Shown here in pieces: positions 25,078-37,444 of a stretch of DNA of 40,999 bases. The DNA lies in the NCBI GenBank assembly GCA_016098155.1, contig JAAAJB010000320.1, positions 1 to 40,999 on the forward strand. Direction: 5' to 3'. Made by a program: the position numbers and the translations under genes. The notes beneath the pieces are model-generated. The model was not told the origin of the DNA and searched no databases. It saw nothing but the letters and a program-made list of their open reading frames with translations. Position 1 is the stretch's first letter. Every line of letters starts with the position of its first letter. Origin of the DNA: Actinomortierella ambigua (taxonomy: Eukaryota > Mortierellomycota > Mortierellomycetes > Mortierellales > Mortierellaceae).

Positions 25078-26826
25078 ATGAGCAGTAAGAATGTGGTCGA
25101 TGATCTTGTCGCAAAGCTCAAGAGACGACAGCTTGTCGGCTCGTCGGCCGTGGCTCAGGAGACGCTTAAGCTGATGATTGTGGTTATCTCCAAGGCGCCG
25201 TTGTCGACGGTGAACCAACTTATCGATCTTGTCAAGTCGGTCGGCCAGAAGCTCGTGGCTGCCAACCCGACCGAACCAGCTGTCGGCAACATTGTTCGTC
25301 GTGTTCTTCACGTTATCCGTGAGGAGTATCGCGATGCAGAGAACAACACCAACAAGCAGGGCGAACTCACTGCTCCTCCTTCGCTCACCACTTCGTCCTC
25401 GATGTACAACCTGCTCGGTGATCCCACTTCGCAGCAGGCTGTCTATGGACGATACTCACACGCCTTGCGAAACAACATCATTCAGGAAGTCAAGGATATC
25501 AGAATTGAGCTCGAGACCATTTACGACAACATTAAGAACCAGGCTTCGCTGCACATCCACTCAAAGTGAGTCATCGCTAAACCTCGCCTCTTTATTCCTC
25601 TCCCCCTTAGTGCAAGCATACATGGTCACTGCGGTTATTCATTCACTCATACTTTGGCCCCTTTCTTTTTCTCACCCTATTACTCACTCTTTCTTAGCGA
25701 GATCATCATGACCATCGGCAAGTCCAAGACGGTTGAGGAGTTTTTGAAGATGGCTGCGAGCAAGCGCAAGTTTCAAGTCTTGGTGGCCGAGACAGCACCC
25801 TCGTACGGATCTCATGTTCATCAGAGTGCTCCTCTAGGTCTTTTGCGTGACACTCTATACCAATCTAACCTCCTTCTTTTCTTTCTTTAAAAAAAAATCA
25901 CCTTTGGCTTACATCATCATAGATACCAAGGACAGGAGATGGCACTTGAGCTTTCCAAGGCAGGCATCGAAACTACGGTGATCCCTGACTCTGCAGTCTT
26001 CGCTGTCATGTCGCGTGTGAACAAAGTCATTTTGGGAACGCATGCTGGTAGGCACACTTTTTTTTCTTTTGTTATTCTATGTGTTTTCTAAAGACGAGCC
26101 TTCTTTTTAATATTGCTGTGTGGATTTGGCTAACATAATTTGGTCCAATTGAATCAATAGTTCTTGCTAATGGAGGACTGGTGGCGATTACAGGTACACA
26201 TATGATGGCAGCAGCAGCCAAGCACCACTCGACCCCCGTTGTTGTTTGTACAGGTCTGTACAAGCTATCGCCACTTTATCCATACGACGATGATAGCTTT
26301 ACCGTCAACATCAACCCTGATGCTGTCCTGGGCTTCGAGGAAGGTAGCGTTTTATTCTTATTTGCGATTGCTTCTATCCTATGCGGTAACTGTTGAAGTA
26401 GTGGTTGACACAAGCTCTATTTTGTCTATAGGTGATCTCATTGAGAAGGTGACAGTAGCCAATCCGTACTACGATTACGTTTCGCCTGACTTTGTCAACT
26501 TGTTCATCACAAACCAGTAAGTTGTGGTTTACGGGAAGGGGTGTAGGCTATAAGAGTTTTGTTATCCTTGTGCGATGAATGGTGCAAACGTCGCCTGACT
26601 GACATGCGTGTGCGACTCTTCTCTCTCTCTCTCTCTCTCTCTAGGGGTGGACACCCGCCATCGTATCTCTACCGATTAATGTACGTATCCAGTGGCGAAG
26701 AGGTGTTTTAATTTAGCAAAGGCAATCTTGGATGCATCGAATGCTAACTTTGGAAAGCTTTTTTTTTTTTTTCCTGCGATGATGTCTAGTGTCGAGAACT
26801 ATCACCCTGACGACCACTCCCTATGA
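25078..26826 (+). CDS. GCD7: Translation initiation factor eIF2B subunit beta (7 exons)
   Basis: Regulatory/core subunit of eIF2B, the guanine-nucleotide exchange factor for eIF2. Model: 25078-25565, 25698-25802, 25923-26047, 26161-26343, 26432-26516, 26645-26680, 26790-26826; 352 aa, the family's usual size. Hallmarks in order: [116 protein letters not shown], and the C-terminal [18 protein letters not shown]. The ATG at 25078 fits the family N-terminus; an upstream in-frame ATG at 24952 would add an unconserved segment. Short terminal exons (36 and 37 nt) are well supported by phase. Intron 5 has a CT dinucleotide run. Confidence 0.96.
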
Positions 26827-27942
26827 ACATGATAATTATATAAAGAACAAGAAGAAAAAAGTCGTCGATCCGTGCGCACTCAGATCTCTCTTTCACACAT
26901 GTACGATCCTGCCGTAACTGTTTATAGCTTTGTTGCTTTTGCTTGATAGACTACTGCTTGTGAGATGGAGAGGTGGGAGGGGTGAACGCCACAGACCAAT
27001 GCGGGCTGTGTGTGCGCGGAGTTTTGAACGGAACGCCATCTGAGAGATGTATTGGGTACGAACGCGAATAATAACCTCGGCTTTTCACGCGTGAAAAAAA
27101 AAGGTGTTGGATGCTGTACAGTGTATCCAACGAAAGAATGGACGTGAAGGGGAGGTGGAGGAAGGGGTTTGGAGATGACGAGTGGGTGGGTGGATGGGTG
27201 GGTCGGGGCTTTGATGAGTGCGAGGGAGGTATGCTGTTGGTTCTCTTTGTAAGTGTACCTCCTTCCTCTTCTCCTCCTCTTAAAGTCTCTCTGTCGCTCT
27301 TCTCTCTCCCTCCAAACCCCTCCCCTGTCTGTTCTCCTGAGCATCTCTGTTTGTCTCCAGGGAAAAAAAGAAGGGAGAAACGGCTGCATCTTTCAGTCTT
27401 CTTTGTGCTTCCACCCGCCCTGGTTCACAAGACACGACAGCATACATCCAATATCCCCTCATTGTCTCTTCTCCCCCCTCTCCTCCCGCCTTTTTTTTTG
27501 AGAGTGCTCTTTGAAGGGAAAGGGGCCTGCAAGCCCTGTGTTCTTCAACAGCTCTCTCTCTCTCTCTCACACTCTCTCTTGTGCATTGTCGACAGGCTGA
27601 TCCCCTTCATGCCACGGTGACATTCATTCCTGTTTGTCTCGCCTCTTCCAACTCTCTGTCACCTTTGCCACCACAAGCTCACCACACAAAACAAAAAACA
27701 CCTTGGTTCTATTCTTGGTTCCAAAGCACACACAACATACTCGCCCTCATAGCACTTTTAGTCTTTTCCTCCTCCTCTTCCACCACCCCCTTCCTGCCTC
27801 CTTCCATTGCCATTCGACTTTTTTTTTTTCTGCATCCCCTCTCTCTCTCTCTTATTCTCTCATTCTCACTTTTTCTCTCTCTCTTTCTCTCTCTTTCTCT
27901 CCCACCTCTTCGTGCCTGCTCTCTTTTATTTTCTTGTGCCTG
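26827..27942. other. Intergenic: kelch-kinase promoter and leader
   Basis: About 1.1 kb without a recognisable gene. It is strongly strand-skewed: G-rich at 27140-27235, then pyrimidine-rich, ending in a CT dinucleotide tract at about 27839-27902 just before the proposed start of the kelch-kinase gene. The long ORFs here on both strands are low-complexity (Ser/Leu/Pro on +, Arg/Glu on -). Confidence 0.55.
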
Positions 27943-30900
27943 ATGGAACAACAGCAGCATCCGTCCACCCTATCAGCAGCGATAACCGCAGGGGAGATCA
28001 GGACACCAACTGTCTCAGGCACAGGTGCAAGGCACAACCCCCACCATTGCTGCCGCCAAACAACTCCGGCTGCTGCTGTTGCTGCCACTGCTGCTGCAGC
28101 TACTTCTCGGCCTCCACGCCCGGCATCCCAAAGTCGATCACATCCCTGGATCCCTCTCGCCCATCCGCGCCCTACCTTACACGATCTCACTCTATCCTCG
28201 TCCTCCTCATACTCACAAGAGGATGATCGCAGTCCCCTTCCTTCTCCTCCTTCTCCTCCTCCTCCTTCTTCTTCTTCTTCTTCTTCTCCTCTTCCTACTT
28301 CACGACGCCACAACCACCACGATCACAAGGACGATCGCTCAAAACTGCTCACTCGTCATCGTCGGTGCACAAGGAAACCTTGTCGTTCGCACTCGCACTA
28401 CAACCGCCACCAAAGACAGCAGCGCGCGTTTCTACCTTCTTACTTCTCTTCCTCCTCCAATTCATCTTCATCCTCTTCCTCCTCCCCTTCGTCGTCGTCG
28501 TCACCATCATCATCGTCTCCTTCATTCATCCTCGCGTTATTGGCACTCTACGGCACCAACACTCTAAACCTCATCTTACCAGCACAGGCGCAAGATCCAC
28601 CACCCTCTTCCTCTCCACCTCCTCCATCTTCACCCACCACGACTGCGCCGATGCAGCCAGAGTGGCGAGCGTTCCACGGTGCAGCGTTGGTGGATGATTC
28701 GATGGTGATCTTTGGAGGAACAACGGACCCGACGTCGAATCCACTGGACGGGGATGTGGCGGGGTCGAATGATGTGTGGGTGTGGTCGACCACAAAGAGA
28801 GTGTGGACAAAGCCGACGATCCAGTTCCCGGGAGCAGCGGCGGGGTCGACGGACATGCCAAAGCCGCAAAAGTGTTTAGGCGCCAAGGCACTGCAGTCGC
28901 AAGGCCAGTTGTTTGCTCTGATCGGCAACTCGACGACCATCGGAGGTTCAAGTGACTCGACGAATGGGTTGTTGGTGTTGGACACCAACTTTTGGACATG
29001 GACGATCCCAAAGTCTCGTGAGTGGAAACCAATCACCCTTTTTTTTTTTTTTTTTTTTTGTGGTGCAGTATTTCGGTGGGAGGCATTGATTTGTTACGCC
29101 CGGCAAAGGACGGACAGAAGAGAGAGAGAGAAAAAAAAAGGGATAACCTAGACCAGACAGGTGGAGAAAGAAGGAGGGGGCGAAGGGGGTAAGAGGGGGT
29201 TTTGGATGCGGAGGAGCATGGGGGGGGGGATTGCTTTGCAACACCCCATCATCCAAACAACGGATCCAACGTTGGGATTTTGGTTCAGTGGAAAAAAAGA
29301 AGGGAAGGAAAGAATTGCGTGGATGATATAGACTCCGCAAAAACTGACCGGACGTTCTTACTCTTTCTTTTTTTTTCCTCCTTTGCCCTCATGTTACTGT
29401 TTCAGCCTCTCTTGCCCCTCTTCTGAGACTAGGGGCGGCCGTCGGGGACTTCAACAACGCCTACTTGGTGCATGGAGGCGCCCAAGCAAGTGCCACGGGA
29501 TACGCGACGTCTAGTGTCTTGAATGATCTTTCCAGGCTGGTAAGAGCCCCCCCTCCCTTCAGCCCGAGAGGGCGATAATGGCGCTGGGGAAGGAGAGGAA
29601 AGGAATGAAGCAAAAATGATATGCAATCATGGACATGGTTGCCTTTTGTTATTGTTGTATGATAATCTATTTATGAAATACTTTCTGTTTGGACTCAAAG
29701 TACGTCGTTTTTTGGCCCAACGATATTTTCGGGTTATTGTGTTCAGTCCCATGCCCGAGTGCTATTTTTACCTTTGAAGATCATCGTGCTGTGACGAGTG
29801 GCGATCAATGGATGCGGGAAGGGGGGGGGAGGGCGCCTCGCTGTTCTGCGGCAGTGACGGGACGTGGGGACGTAGGGACGTGGAGAGAGAGGAGGGAGAG
29901 GAGACGAAGAGATAAGAGTGATTTTTCTTGGTTTGTGTGTTTAGAGCCGAAGGACTATGGAAGAGGGACGCGCGACCAACGGCTCTTATTTTGTTGTTGA
30001 CCTCATCTCTGTCTATCGATCTTACCACATCTGGATAATGTGCAACCTAGGATGGGAGTACCTTTGCCTGGCAGTCGATGGCCAATGGTCCGGCGATCAT
30101 GTATCATACGATGTGTCGACTATCAGGTCTCAATACGATGGTCATCTTTGGAGGCACCGACCAGCCCAGTGGCGCCTCTAACACAGTCCACAAGTTTGAT
30201 CTGAACATGGAAGTTTGGACACTCAGCATTCCGGTCAATCCTGGTGTCGGCGGAAGTCTGCCCTCTCCTCGCAAGGGGCACACGGCAGTCTGTCTCAACA
30301 ACACCATGATTGTATATGGTAGGTGGTCTCTCTATCTCTCAACTCCATCGCTCTTTCTCTCTGTTTGTGTATGTGTGTGGTGGCCCACCCCTTGGCATTC
30401 CGTACCTACTGCTCTCGAGCCGCGCTTGCAGCTCTTTTGGTTTACCCCTTTTCTGAACAATCCTTCCAGGGAACCGTTGAAGCCCTAAACAACAAAACTG
30501 AGGGATTTAGGGAGGTTCATATAGGAGGGGGGTGGGGGAGATGGACATCTAATTGACCACATCATTGCTCTCTTCAAACCACAATAGGAGGTCAAGGAGG
30601 CACAGGTTCTCCGGTGGACAACGACATCTGGGTCCTCGATGCTTCAAAATCGCAGTGGGTGTGGAATCGAATGAACACCAACAAGCAGGCTGGGCCTGGC
30701 CAGCGGTCGGGTCACACGGCTCTCATGAACGGAACCAATATGATTGTATGGGGTGGATGGGGAAGCCCCATCGACACCAACGTCTATGTTTTGGACACCA
30801 CGACCTGGACCTGGACTCCCGAGGCCAAAGCTGCCATCCCTAGTCCCACGAACGGCAGCGAAGGTGGCAGTACAGGCGATCAATCTGGCTTCGACAGTGA

Positions 30901-33900
30901 CAAGAACAAGAACCTGCCTCTGACAATCGGCATTATCTGTGGCAGCCTAGCATTGATTCTTGGTCTCCTCGGGTTTGTGCTGCTAAGACGACGCAGCAAC
31001 CGACAGAGCCAACAGCGCCGTAGCCGCCAACTCCGAGCGAGCAAGGACTCTCAGTCTTCTGGCAGCATGGTGACCGCCGGGGAGCGGCCGCTCTCGCGCG
31101 AGATTGCACTCGAGAGCAAGCCGCCACTGTACGGCCATTCGATCCTAGAAGAAGAAGAATCGAGCTCGTCGACCGGACGTCGATCCCAGACAGCCATCCG
31201 ACACTCGTTTCCCGAGGACCATCACCTCCACCATCACCACCTTCATCACCATCACCGCCATCCATTGCCTTCGCTGTCGGCCCTCACTGACACCGATCGG
31301 AGGAGCCAGCCGGCGTCGTCTAGCCGGCCCGAGTCAACACAATCGTCACTTCGTCCAGGGGGACTACGGCAATGGGAGAAATCAGCAGCGCAGGACTCGA
31401 CTGGGGCGGCGTCGGTGACGTCGGATCCGTTTTATCCAGCTCATCTGGCAGAGGACGACGAAGAGGATGCGGATCGATGGACGTTTGCGTCCTCGTTGTC
31501 GTTCGATCATCGGGACCACCAAAAGAGCATCCCGACCTTACGGTACATCCCCTCCAAGATCCATGTGGCGCCGAGATCGTCGCTGGGGCAGTCAACAGGC
31601 AGTCTGGCGACAAACTCTCAGCGCGTATCGATGATCATGCAGCCGTCGTCTTCGGCCGCGGCAGCAGCAGCGGTGGCAGCGGCGGCACGACGTGATGCGA
31701 GCGGATTGTCGCTCCTCTCGAAAACAGGGTCGAGCTCTGCAGGGCCGGCGTCGGTGGCGTTGTCGGGACCGACATCAACAGATCTGATGAATATGGACAA
31801 CGCAGGGGGCGGAGGAGGAGGCACGACGACGACACGGGACACGACACTGTTCAACGCGGTCAGCCCTCTGGACCGGGTGACGCTGATCTGTTCGGGCATG
31901 GATGTTGGGGCGATGAGCGATGACGATGGGGGTGTGTTGGTGGACCGTCGGAAGAGCGGATCGCTCCAACAACAATTGTTACTGCAACAGAAGCAACAGC
32001 AGCATCAGCAACAACAGCAACAGCAGCAACTGCAACATCCAATGGCGGAGAACGAAGGGATGCTTCAGCGGGCCGGCACGACTTCAACGTCGACGACGCA
32101 GTCATCGACGGCATACACGACGCTGGAGCACCCAGCACTAGCGTCGCTAGTGCACAACTTGCCGGCACGGTACAAGGTGTCACGGTCGCCGTGCCCGATC
32201 CTGGGAGAGACGAACAACATTCTGTTTGCGATCGACTCTGACACGCAGCTACCGATCGTCATAAAATCGTTTGCACGACGGGAGGCGTGGGAGCGGGAGT
32301 GTCGGATGTTGCGGCGACTACGAGGTCCGTTTGTGGTCGAGCTTCGACATGTGGCGACGCTGACGCTGGCGGAGACCGACGACCCCAACAAACCGGCTAA
32401 GGTGCGGCTGACGATACTGGAGCGACTGGACGAGACATTGGCGCAGATGCTAAAGAACGCTCGCAAGGCAAAGAAAGTGGCGTTGCGGGAACAGGCGCAG
32501 AGCAGCGGCATGATCAGTAGTAGCCATGGTGGATGGGAGGCCCTGGATCTTCGGGGCGTGGGACTGTACCAAAGTGGACCGGCGCTGGATCAAGGATACA
32601 TCCGAGACATTGCACAAGGAGTGCTTCGGTGTCTGAGTTGGTGTCACTCGAAGCGGATTGTGTACTGTGACCTAAAGCCGTCGAATGTGATGCATAACCG
32701 GGACGACTCGCGACAGCAGTGGAAGTTGATTGATTTGGAGTCGTCGCGAGTGGCGAGCGAGGAGTGTATTGGGATCGGAACCGTGCGGTATTGTCCACCC
32801 GAAGTCGCACGGGGCACGACTTGTGCCGTTTCTGGAGTCGGTGGTGGTGGTGGGTCGTCTCAAGGAGTGCCAGCGTTGTTCAGCATCGATATGTGGGCAT
32901 TTGGTTGTCTGCTGTATGAGCTATTTGCAACGCGACCATTGTTCCCACTGTCAGTCTCGGACGACACAGTGCTCCACTTTTTGGCGCACCCGTCTGTCCA
33001 GACACCAACACTCCATAACGGATTGCGATGGGCATCACCGGATCTGTTGGATATCCCGCACTTTGAATCTGTAGTGCCAGATGAACGTGCTCGACAGCTG
33101 ATCCGCGCCCTCCTACATCCTGACCCACACCGCCGCGCCACCTTGGCACAGGCCATGGTAAGAGAGCATTGGTTTTTTTTTTTTCACTCTGCATCATTAT
33201 TGCATGCCCACGTCGAGACCATCCGATTCTGTATTTCTCAACTATTAACGTCCCCTCTTTCTTTCTTTTCCTTTCTGTCTTACTTTATAGAAATCGGATT
33301 ACCTGGGTAGCGCGTTCATCGCACCTTCGGCCCACTCAGGCACTAGCCGACCTTCATCACCGCAGGGTTCATACGTGGCACCGCCTCGACCAAAGTCGCC
33401 GGCATCGAACCATGCAGATCAGAGTACACTGCCACGACTCCGGCCTTGTCTCTTGCTACCACTTCCAGCGATGGAGGATTGGTCGCAATGGAAGCGCCCA
33501 GAGGACTGGAATGCGGATAGTTTCACGCTGCATTTCCTGTGTCAGCATGGGTGGGAAGACACACATCACTCCAGCAACAACGGTGGCAAGCGAGGTAGCT
33601 TTGGTCATTTCGTACCTCAGCAAGGCTTGCCAGTCCATGATCCACGCTCTCTGTTCCGAGAGCTTCGGAACGTGATCCGGATTGCACTGGATCATATTTC
33701 GTCGATGGAGCCGCTGCACTGTCCACCGGGCTTTGAGTTTCTGGAGCAGTTTGAGTATCGTGCGCCATCCCCTTCACCACCACCGCCTCCATTGCTGCCA
33801 CCACCTGCAATGTCGTCGTCGTCATCGTCGCGGTTGTCGCATGAGCCGAGGCCCCTTCGAGGCCTTCGTGCGTACTGCATGTGGCTGAAGCACACAGTAG

Positions 33901-34298
33901 GGTTCTCGAGTCGCGATTCGTTTACACCGCCTACTTTGATGCGCGAGCTTGAAGGTAAGAGAGAGAGAGAGAGAGATAGGAGGGAGAGAGAGATGTTCTC
34001 CATGTGATTGCTGCTTGCATGAATCTCATAGATCACCTGTCTAATCTGTCGGTTTACTCTGTTTTTTTTTATGTTAGTGCTGCGGGGCATTGTGGATCAA
34101 GGCAGGGGCCAAGCAGGGCTGGTGAGGACGACGATTCCGATCCCGGCGAGTGGACACGATGCGAGGAGGATGAGTGTGGAGAACGAGATTGAGTTTCATG
34201 AACGGGAACTGTTGGTGTGCTCTGGGCACATCAACAACAAGTTGTACGATGCTTTTCGAGAACTAGGCCGGAGTCGAAGCCGAAGTTCTACTCGCTAA
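27943..34298 (+). CDS. Kelch ectodomain - TM - protein kinase, receptor-like kinase (6 exons)
   Basis: Model: 27943-29017, 29406-29539, 30075-30318, 30588-33157, 33291-33954, 34078-34298; 1635 aa. About 190 residues of Ser/Pro/Arg low complexity come first, then a hydrophobic segment (FILALLALYGTNTLNLILPA) that may be a signal or anchor. About six kelch units follow (about residues 237-578; MVIFGG, YLVHGG, MVIFGG, MIVYGG, MIVWGG). A TM helix (594-617) is followed by a basic stop-transfer RRRSNR. A long Ser/His/Gln-rich linker leads to a kinase domain (about 1012-1341): Lys1044 (IVIKSF), catalytic Asp1179 in YCDLKPSN, metal Asp1200 in IDLES (DLE, not DFG), GTVRYCPPE, and MWAFGCLLYE. A C-terminal region of about 295 residues follows. 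The key Lys/Asp residues are kept, so activity is plausible despite a poor glycine loop. The true start is uncertain. Confidence 0.85.
31964..32040 (+). repeat. CAG/CAA repeat encoding polyglutamine
   Basis: Imperfect CAR codon run within the kinase gene's cytoplasmic linker, encoding mostly Gln with a few Leu/Lys/His. In the same linker, a CAC/CAT run at about 31220-31262 encodes a His-rich stretch and a GCN run at about 31656-31690 encodes poly-Ala. Confidence 0.85.
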
Positions 34299-34752
34299 AA
34301 CCCCCTCTCCCTCAGGAGTTATCCCTATCATCGCCAATAATACCATCCATTCATCTTTGTCGCAATGGTTTTACAGGCCGTTTAAGACAAAGGTGTATCG
34401 TTTTTTTTTAGCATGCCAAAACTTTGGTTCTCCTGATGAAGTTTGCGTGGGTAGGCGGCTGGGTGGGGTAGGTGACCTTGCTGGTTGAATGGCGCGACAC
34501 CAACATCCTGACTGAATAAACTCAGCCACGCTGATAACCTAACCCAACGATCGTGACTTCGCATCTCTCTTGCAAACTGCTGTTATTGGCACACATACAC
34601 ACAGAACACAGCTGCACCTTTGCCAATTATTGTTTTTTTTTCTTCTCTTACACCTCGCTTTCATTCCCCCTCTCCGTTCATACCGATCCTCTTTCAACCG
34701 CCCCACCCTCCGCACCTGAATTGACTCTTTATCTTCCCCTGTCCTTCTTTCC
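34299..34752. other. Intergenic: kelch-kinase 3' flank and CK2 beta promoter
   Basis: About 450 nt between two genes on the same strand. No ORF of note. The final 130 nt before the CK2 beta start are pyrimidine-rich, as in several other leaders here. No terminator or TATA motif can be assigned. Confidence 0.5.
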
Positions 34753-36532
34753 ATGGCCCATCGCGACGACGACATTCGCAACCTCCATGAGCAGGAGCTC
34801 GAGGAGGACGAGGACGATGATGCTCTTCAGGGCGACTACGTGGGCGAAGAGTACTATGGTAATGCGCTGCTTCCAGGTCAGCATCGCCCCTCCTCCTTTT
34901 ATCACAGCAACTCCATGTACAGCTCTTTATAAGAGCCATACTATGGCATGACATTGGCCAACCAACCAACACACCCACCCTCCCCACCCCTTGCAGCTAT
35001 TCTCTTATTGGTTTTTACTGGCATTTTTCTTCTTGCTCGGGGGAGGAAAGGAGAGAATGAGGAGTCCTTTGCAATATGTATGGAATGCAAACCTTTTCTC
35101 CAAACCAACCTTGCTCCTCATTCCTCCACCTATCACCACCAACAACGCTTCCTCTCTCTCTCTATCCCCCTTCCCCCCTTTCTCTTTTTGTTGCCTCTTC
35201 TTGCCAATATTTGGACGCTAACATGTCACTTCCTTCTTCCAACAACTCGTCGGACGATTCGGTTCTGTCGACCACAGGCTCGGATGGCACGAATGAATCG
35301 GGTACGGAATCCATGCCGTGGATTGCATGGTTCTGCTCGTTAGGAGGACATCAGTACTTTGCCGAGGTGGCCGATGAGTTTGTCGAGGACGACTTTAACC
35401 TCACAGGACTCAGCTCGGTCGTGCCGTTCTACAAAGAGGCCTTGGAGATGATTCTGGACCTGGAACCTGGTAAGAAGATACAAAAAAAAGCCATGGTACA
35501 GCCGTATTTCGCCATTCAAGGATGATTGCTTCTTCTCCCTTCTAACCCCCTTTCGTTTCTCTTTTTCCCACTCTTTAAAAAAAAACAATCGTCTTTCTTT
35601 AGAGGAGGATAGTACCAAAGTCCCAGATGTGTCGATCGTTGAGGCCTCGGCTGAGCAGCTTTATGGATTGATCCACCAACGTTACATTGTGACACGGCAG
35701 GGATTGCAGCAGATGGTAACAAAGACGAGAGAGAGGGGGGGGGGGAAGGAAAAAAAAACCAGCTTTGGTTGGTCGGGGAGCAGACTTTTTGTTTCCCCTA
35801 CTTTTACCAGGGAAAGAAGGTGCACAAGGTTAATCATCTTTTCTGGATTGTCCGTTCTGAATAATTTAGGCTGAAAAGTACCAGGCAGGCCATTTCGGCA
35901 CTTGCCCGCGCACTTATTGCCAGTCGACTAACGTCGTGCCATGTGGACGCTACGATCTTGCAGGCGTCGAGACGGTTAAGCTGTACTGCCCCAACTGCCA
36001 GGACCTCTATTCGCCACCAAGCTCAAGATACCTTAATCTGGATGGTATGTGGAAAGAAATGAAAGGCAGAGAGTTTGTATGTATAGATGTGACAAGCCAA
36101 TCTAATACAAAGGACCGGGTTCAATGTTTGTCAAAACTTTCCTCCCTCATGTGATTAGGCGCCTACTTTGGCACAACATTTGCGCACATGCTCTTCCATG
36201 TTTATCCTGAGCTGGTGCCAAACATCCAGAGTCGCATCTACCAGCCCACGATCTATGGCTTCAAGATTTCAGAACACAGCCGAAGTGGGCCACGGATGCA
36301 GTGGCTGCGAACAAAGGTCGACCCGATCCGGTTGGATGCTCAGGGACATTTGATCACAGCAAAGGGCGAGGACGATGATCTGGATGAGGACGATAAGGAA
36401 GATGGTATGGCGTGTGTATGTGTGTGTTGTGTACCAGCGACTGCTTTGCTCTTTGGTATGTGTTGTTCTAACGCTTGATACTTTTTTTTTCTTTTCCTTT
36501 TCTCTCATTTCTTTTTATAAGAATCCATGTAG
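34753..36532 (+). CDS. CKB1: Casein kinase 2 regulatory subunit beta (6 exons)
   Basis: Regulatory subunit that dimerises through a zinc-binding domain and recruits the CK2 catalytic subunits. Model: 34753-34858, 35278-35469, 35603-35715, 35870-36044, 36159-36404, 36522-36532; 280 aa. The N-terminus is acidic (ELEEDEDDDA). Then PWIAWFCSLGGHQYF, VADEFVEDDFNLTGL and the acidic ILDLEPEED loop. The zinc site is CPRTYC with CPNC, followed by SSRYLNLDGAYFGTTFAHMLF and YGFKISE. The C-tail is acidic, and an 11-nt last exon encodes only the final residues and the stop. The 419-nt first intron is unusual: its best branch-point-like CTAAC (about 35218) lies some 55 nt from the acceptor, and an in-frame ATG (35223) lies just before exon 2. 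Confidence 0.94.
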
Positions 36533-37444
36533 ATTAGCATATGAATACCTGTTATCGTTGAAAGATGGATGGCCAACAGGAAAAAAATCCAAGCATCAAA
36601 AAAAAAAAAAAAAAGAAGAGGTAGCAAGGTCACTGGGGGGGGGGGAGCTATTGCACAAGCGTTTTCTTTCACTGCCAATGGAGAGTGCACAAGTTTTTGC
36701 ATTCTTAGAGTACACCAGGGCGGTGCACGGGAAAAAAAAGCAAAAGAAGCTATCTACCCCAGACATCTTTTCCCCTTTTCTTCCTCCGTCTAACCAACCA
36801 CGACCCCCCTCCCCCACACTTCCATCTCTCCTCCTTATCTCAGTATACACTTTCCTCCAAACCATGTCGTTTCTTAGTTTTGTCCCCCTTTATTTTGCCA
36901 GCATCATGTAACTATGAGAATTGTAAAGTCCGCACCTTTTTTTTCTTTCCGTCCTTTTTTTTTCTTTTTATCCTTGGGCATGTACACGTTTCAGGAGAGT
37001 AGAAGTGACGTTCGGATCACAGTCTGCATACATACGGCGACATACTTTCTCCCAGAACTATTTCTTCCTCCATGAAAGTTCTTGGGTTTGAAAGGAACAC
37101 AGTTGTCTGCCAAGAATAATATTAGCTCGAAAAAAAAATAATCAGCGAACTATACAAAACACTGGATGATGTTTTCAGGGCCAGTTCCGCGTTGAGGTCC
37201 TTGCGGAAACCAGATTGGTCATGTTGTGGGAGATACTCTTCCTCGCCATGATCCGGCAGTATTCCATCCAGACATTTTTTTTTCTTTTCCTTCAACATTT
37301 AGCATTGGAAAGGTGCCATCTTTTTTTTTTGACCAAAATATATTTAAAGTGATATTAGAGATAATACAGGGTATGTGGATTTGTAGATCTAACTGTTGAA
37401 GCTGAGGCACCTGTGGGGCTCTCATTGTTGCTTGGCATCGTTCT
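36533..37444. other. Intergenic between convergent CK2 beta and GOLGA7/Erf4-like genes
   Basis: About 900 nt carrying both 3' ends. It contains homopolymer A, G and T runs (about 36599-36615, 36637-36647, 37277-37285, 37321-37330). The ORF on the + strand at 36375-36911 is mostly the CK2 beta tail in another frame plus homopolymers. No gene seen. Confidence 0.5.

Noticed and set aside
27634..27942. Upstream in-frame extension of the kelch-kinase gene
   Set aside because: It is a translation of pyrimidine-rich leader and CT repeat (Leu/Ser/Phe/Pro); the ATG at 27943 is the more credible start, though neither is proven.
27852..29036. Long minus-strand ORFs opposite exon 1 of the kelch-kinase gene
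   Set aside because: They mirror Ser/Pro-rich coding repeats on the opposite strand (Glu/Gly/Arg runs) and have no motifs of their own.
36375..36911. 178-codon + strand ORF after CK2 beta exon 5
   Set aside because: It begins in CK2 beta coding sequence in another frame and runs through homopolymer Lys/Phe tracts; no support as a gene.
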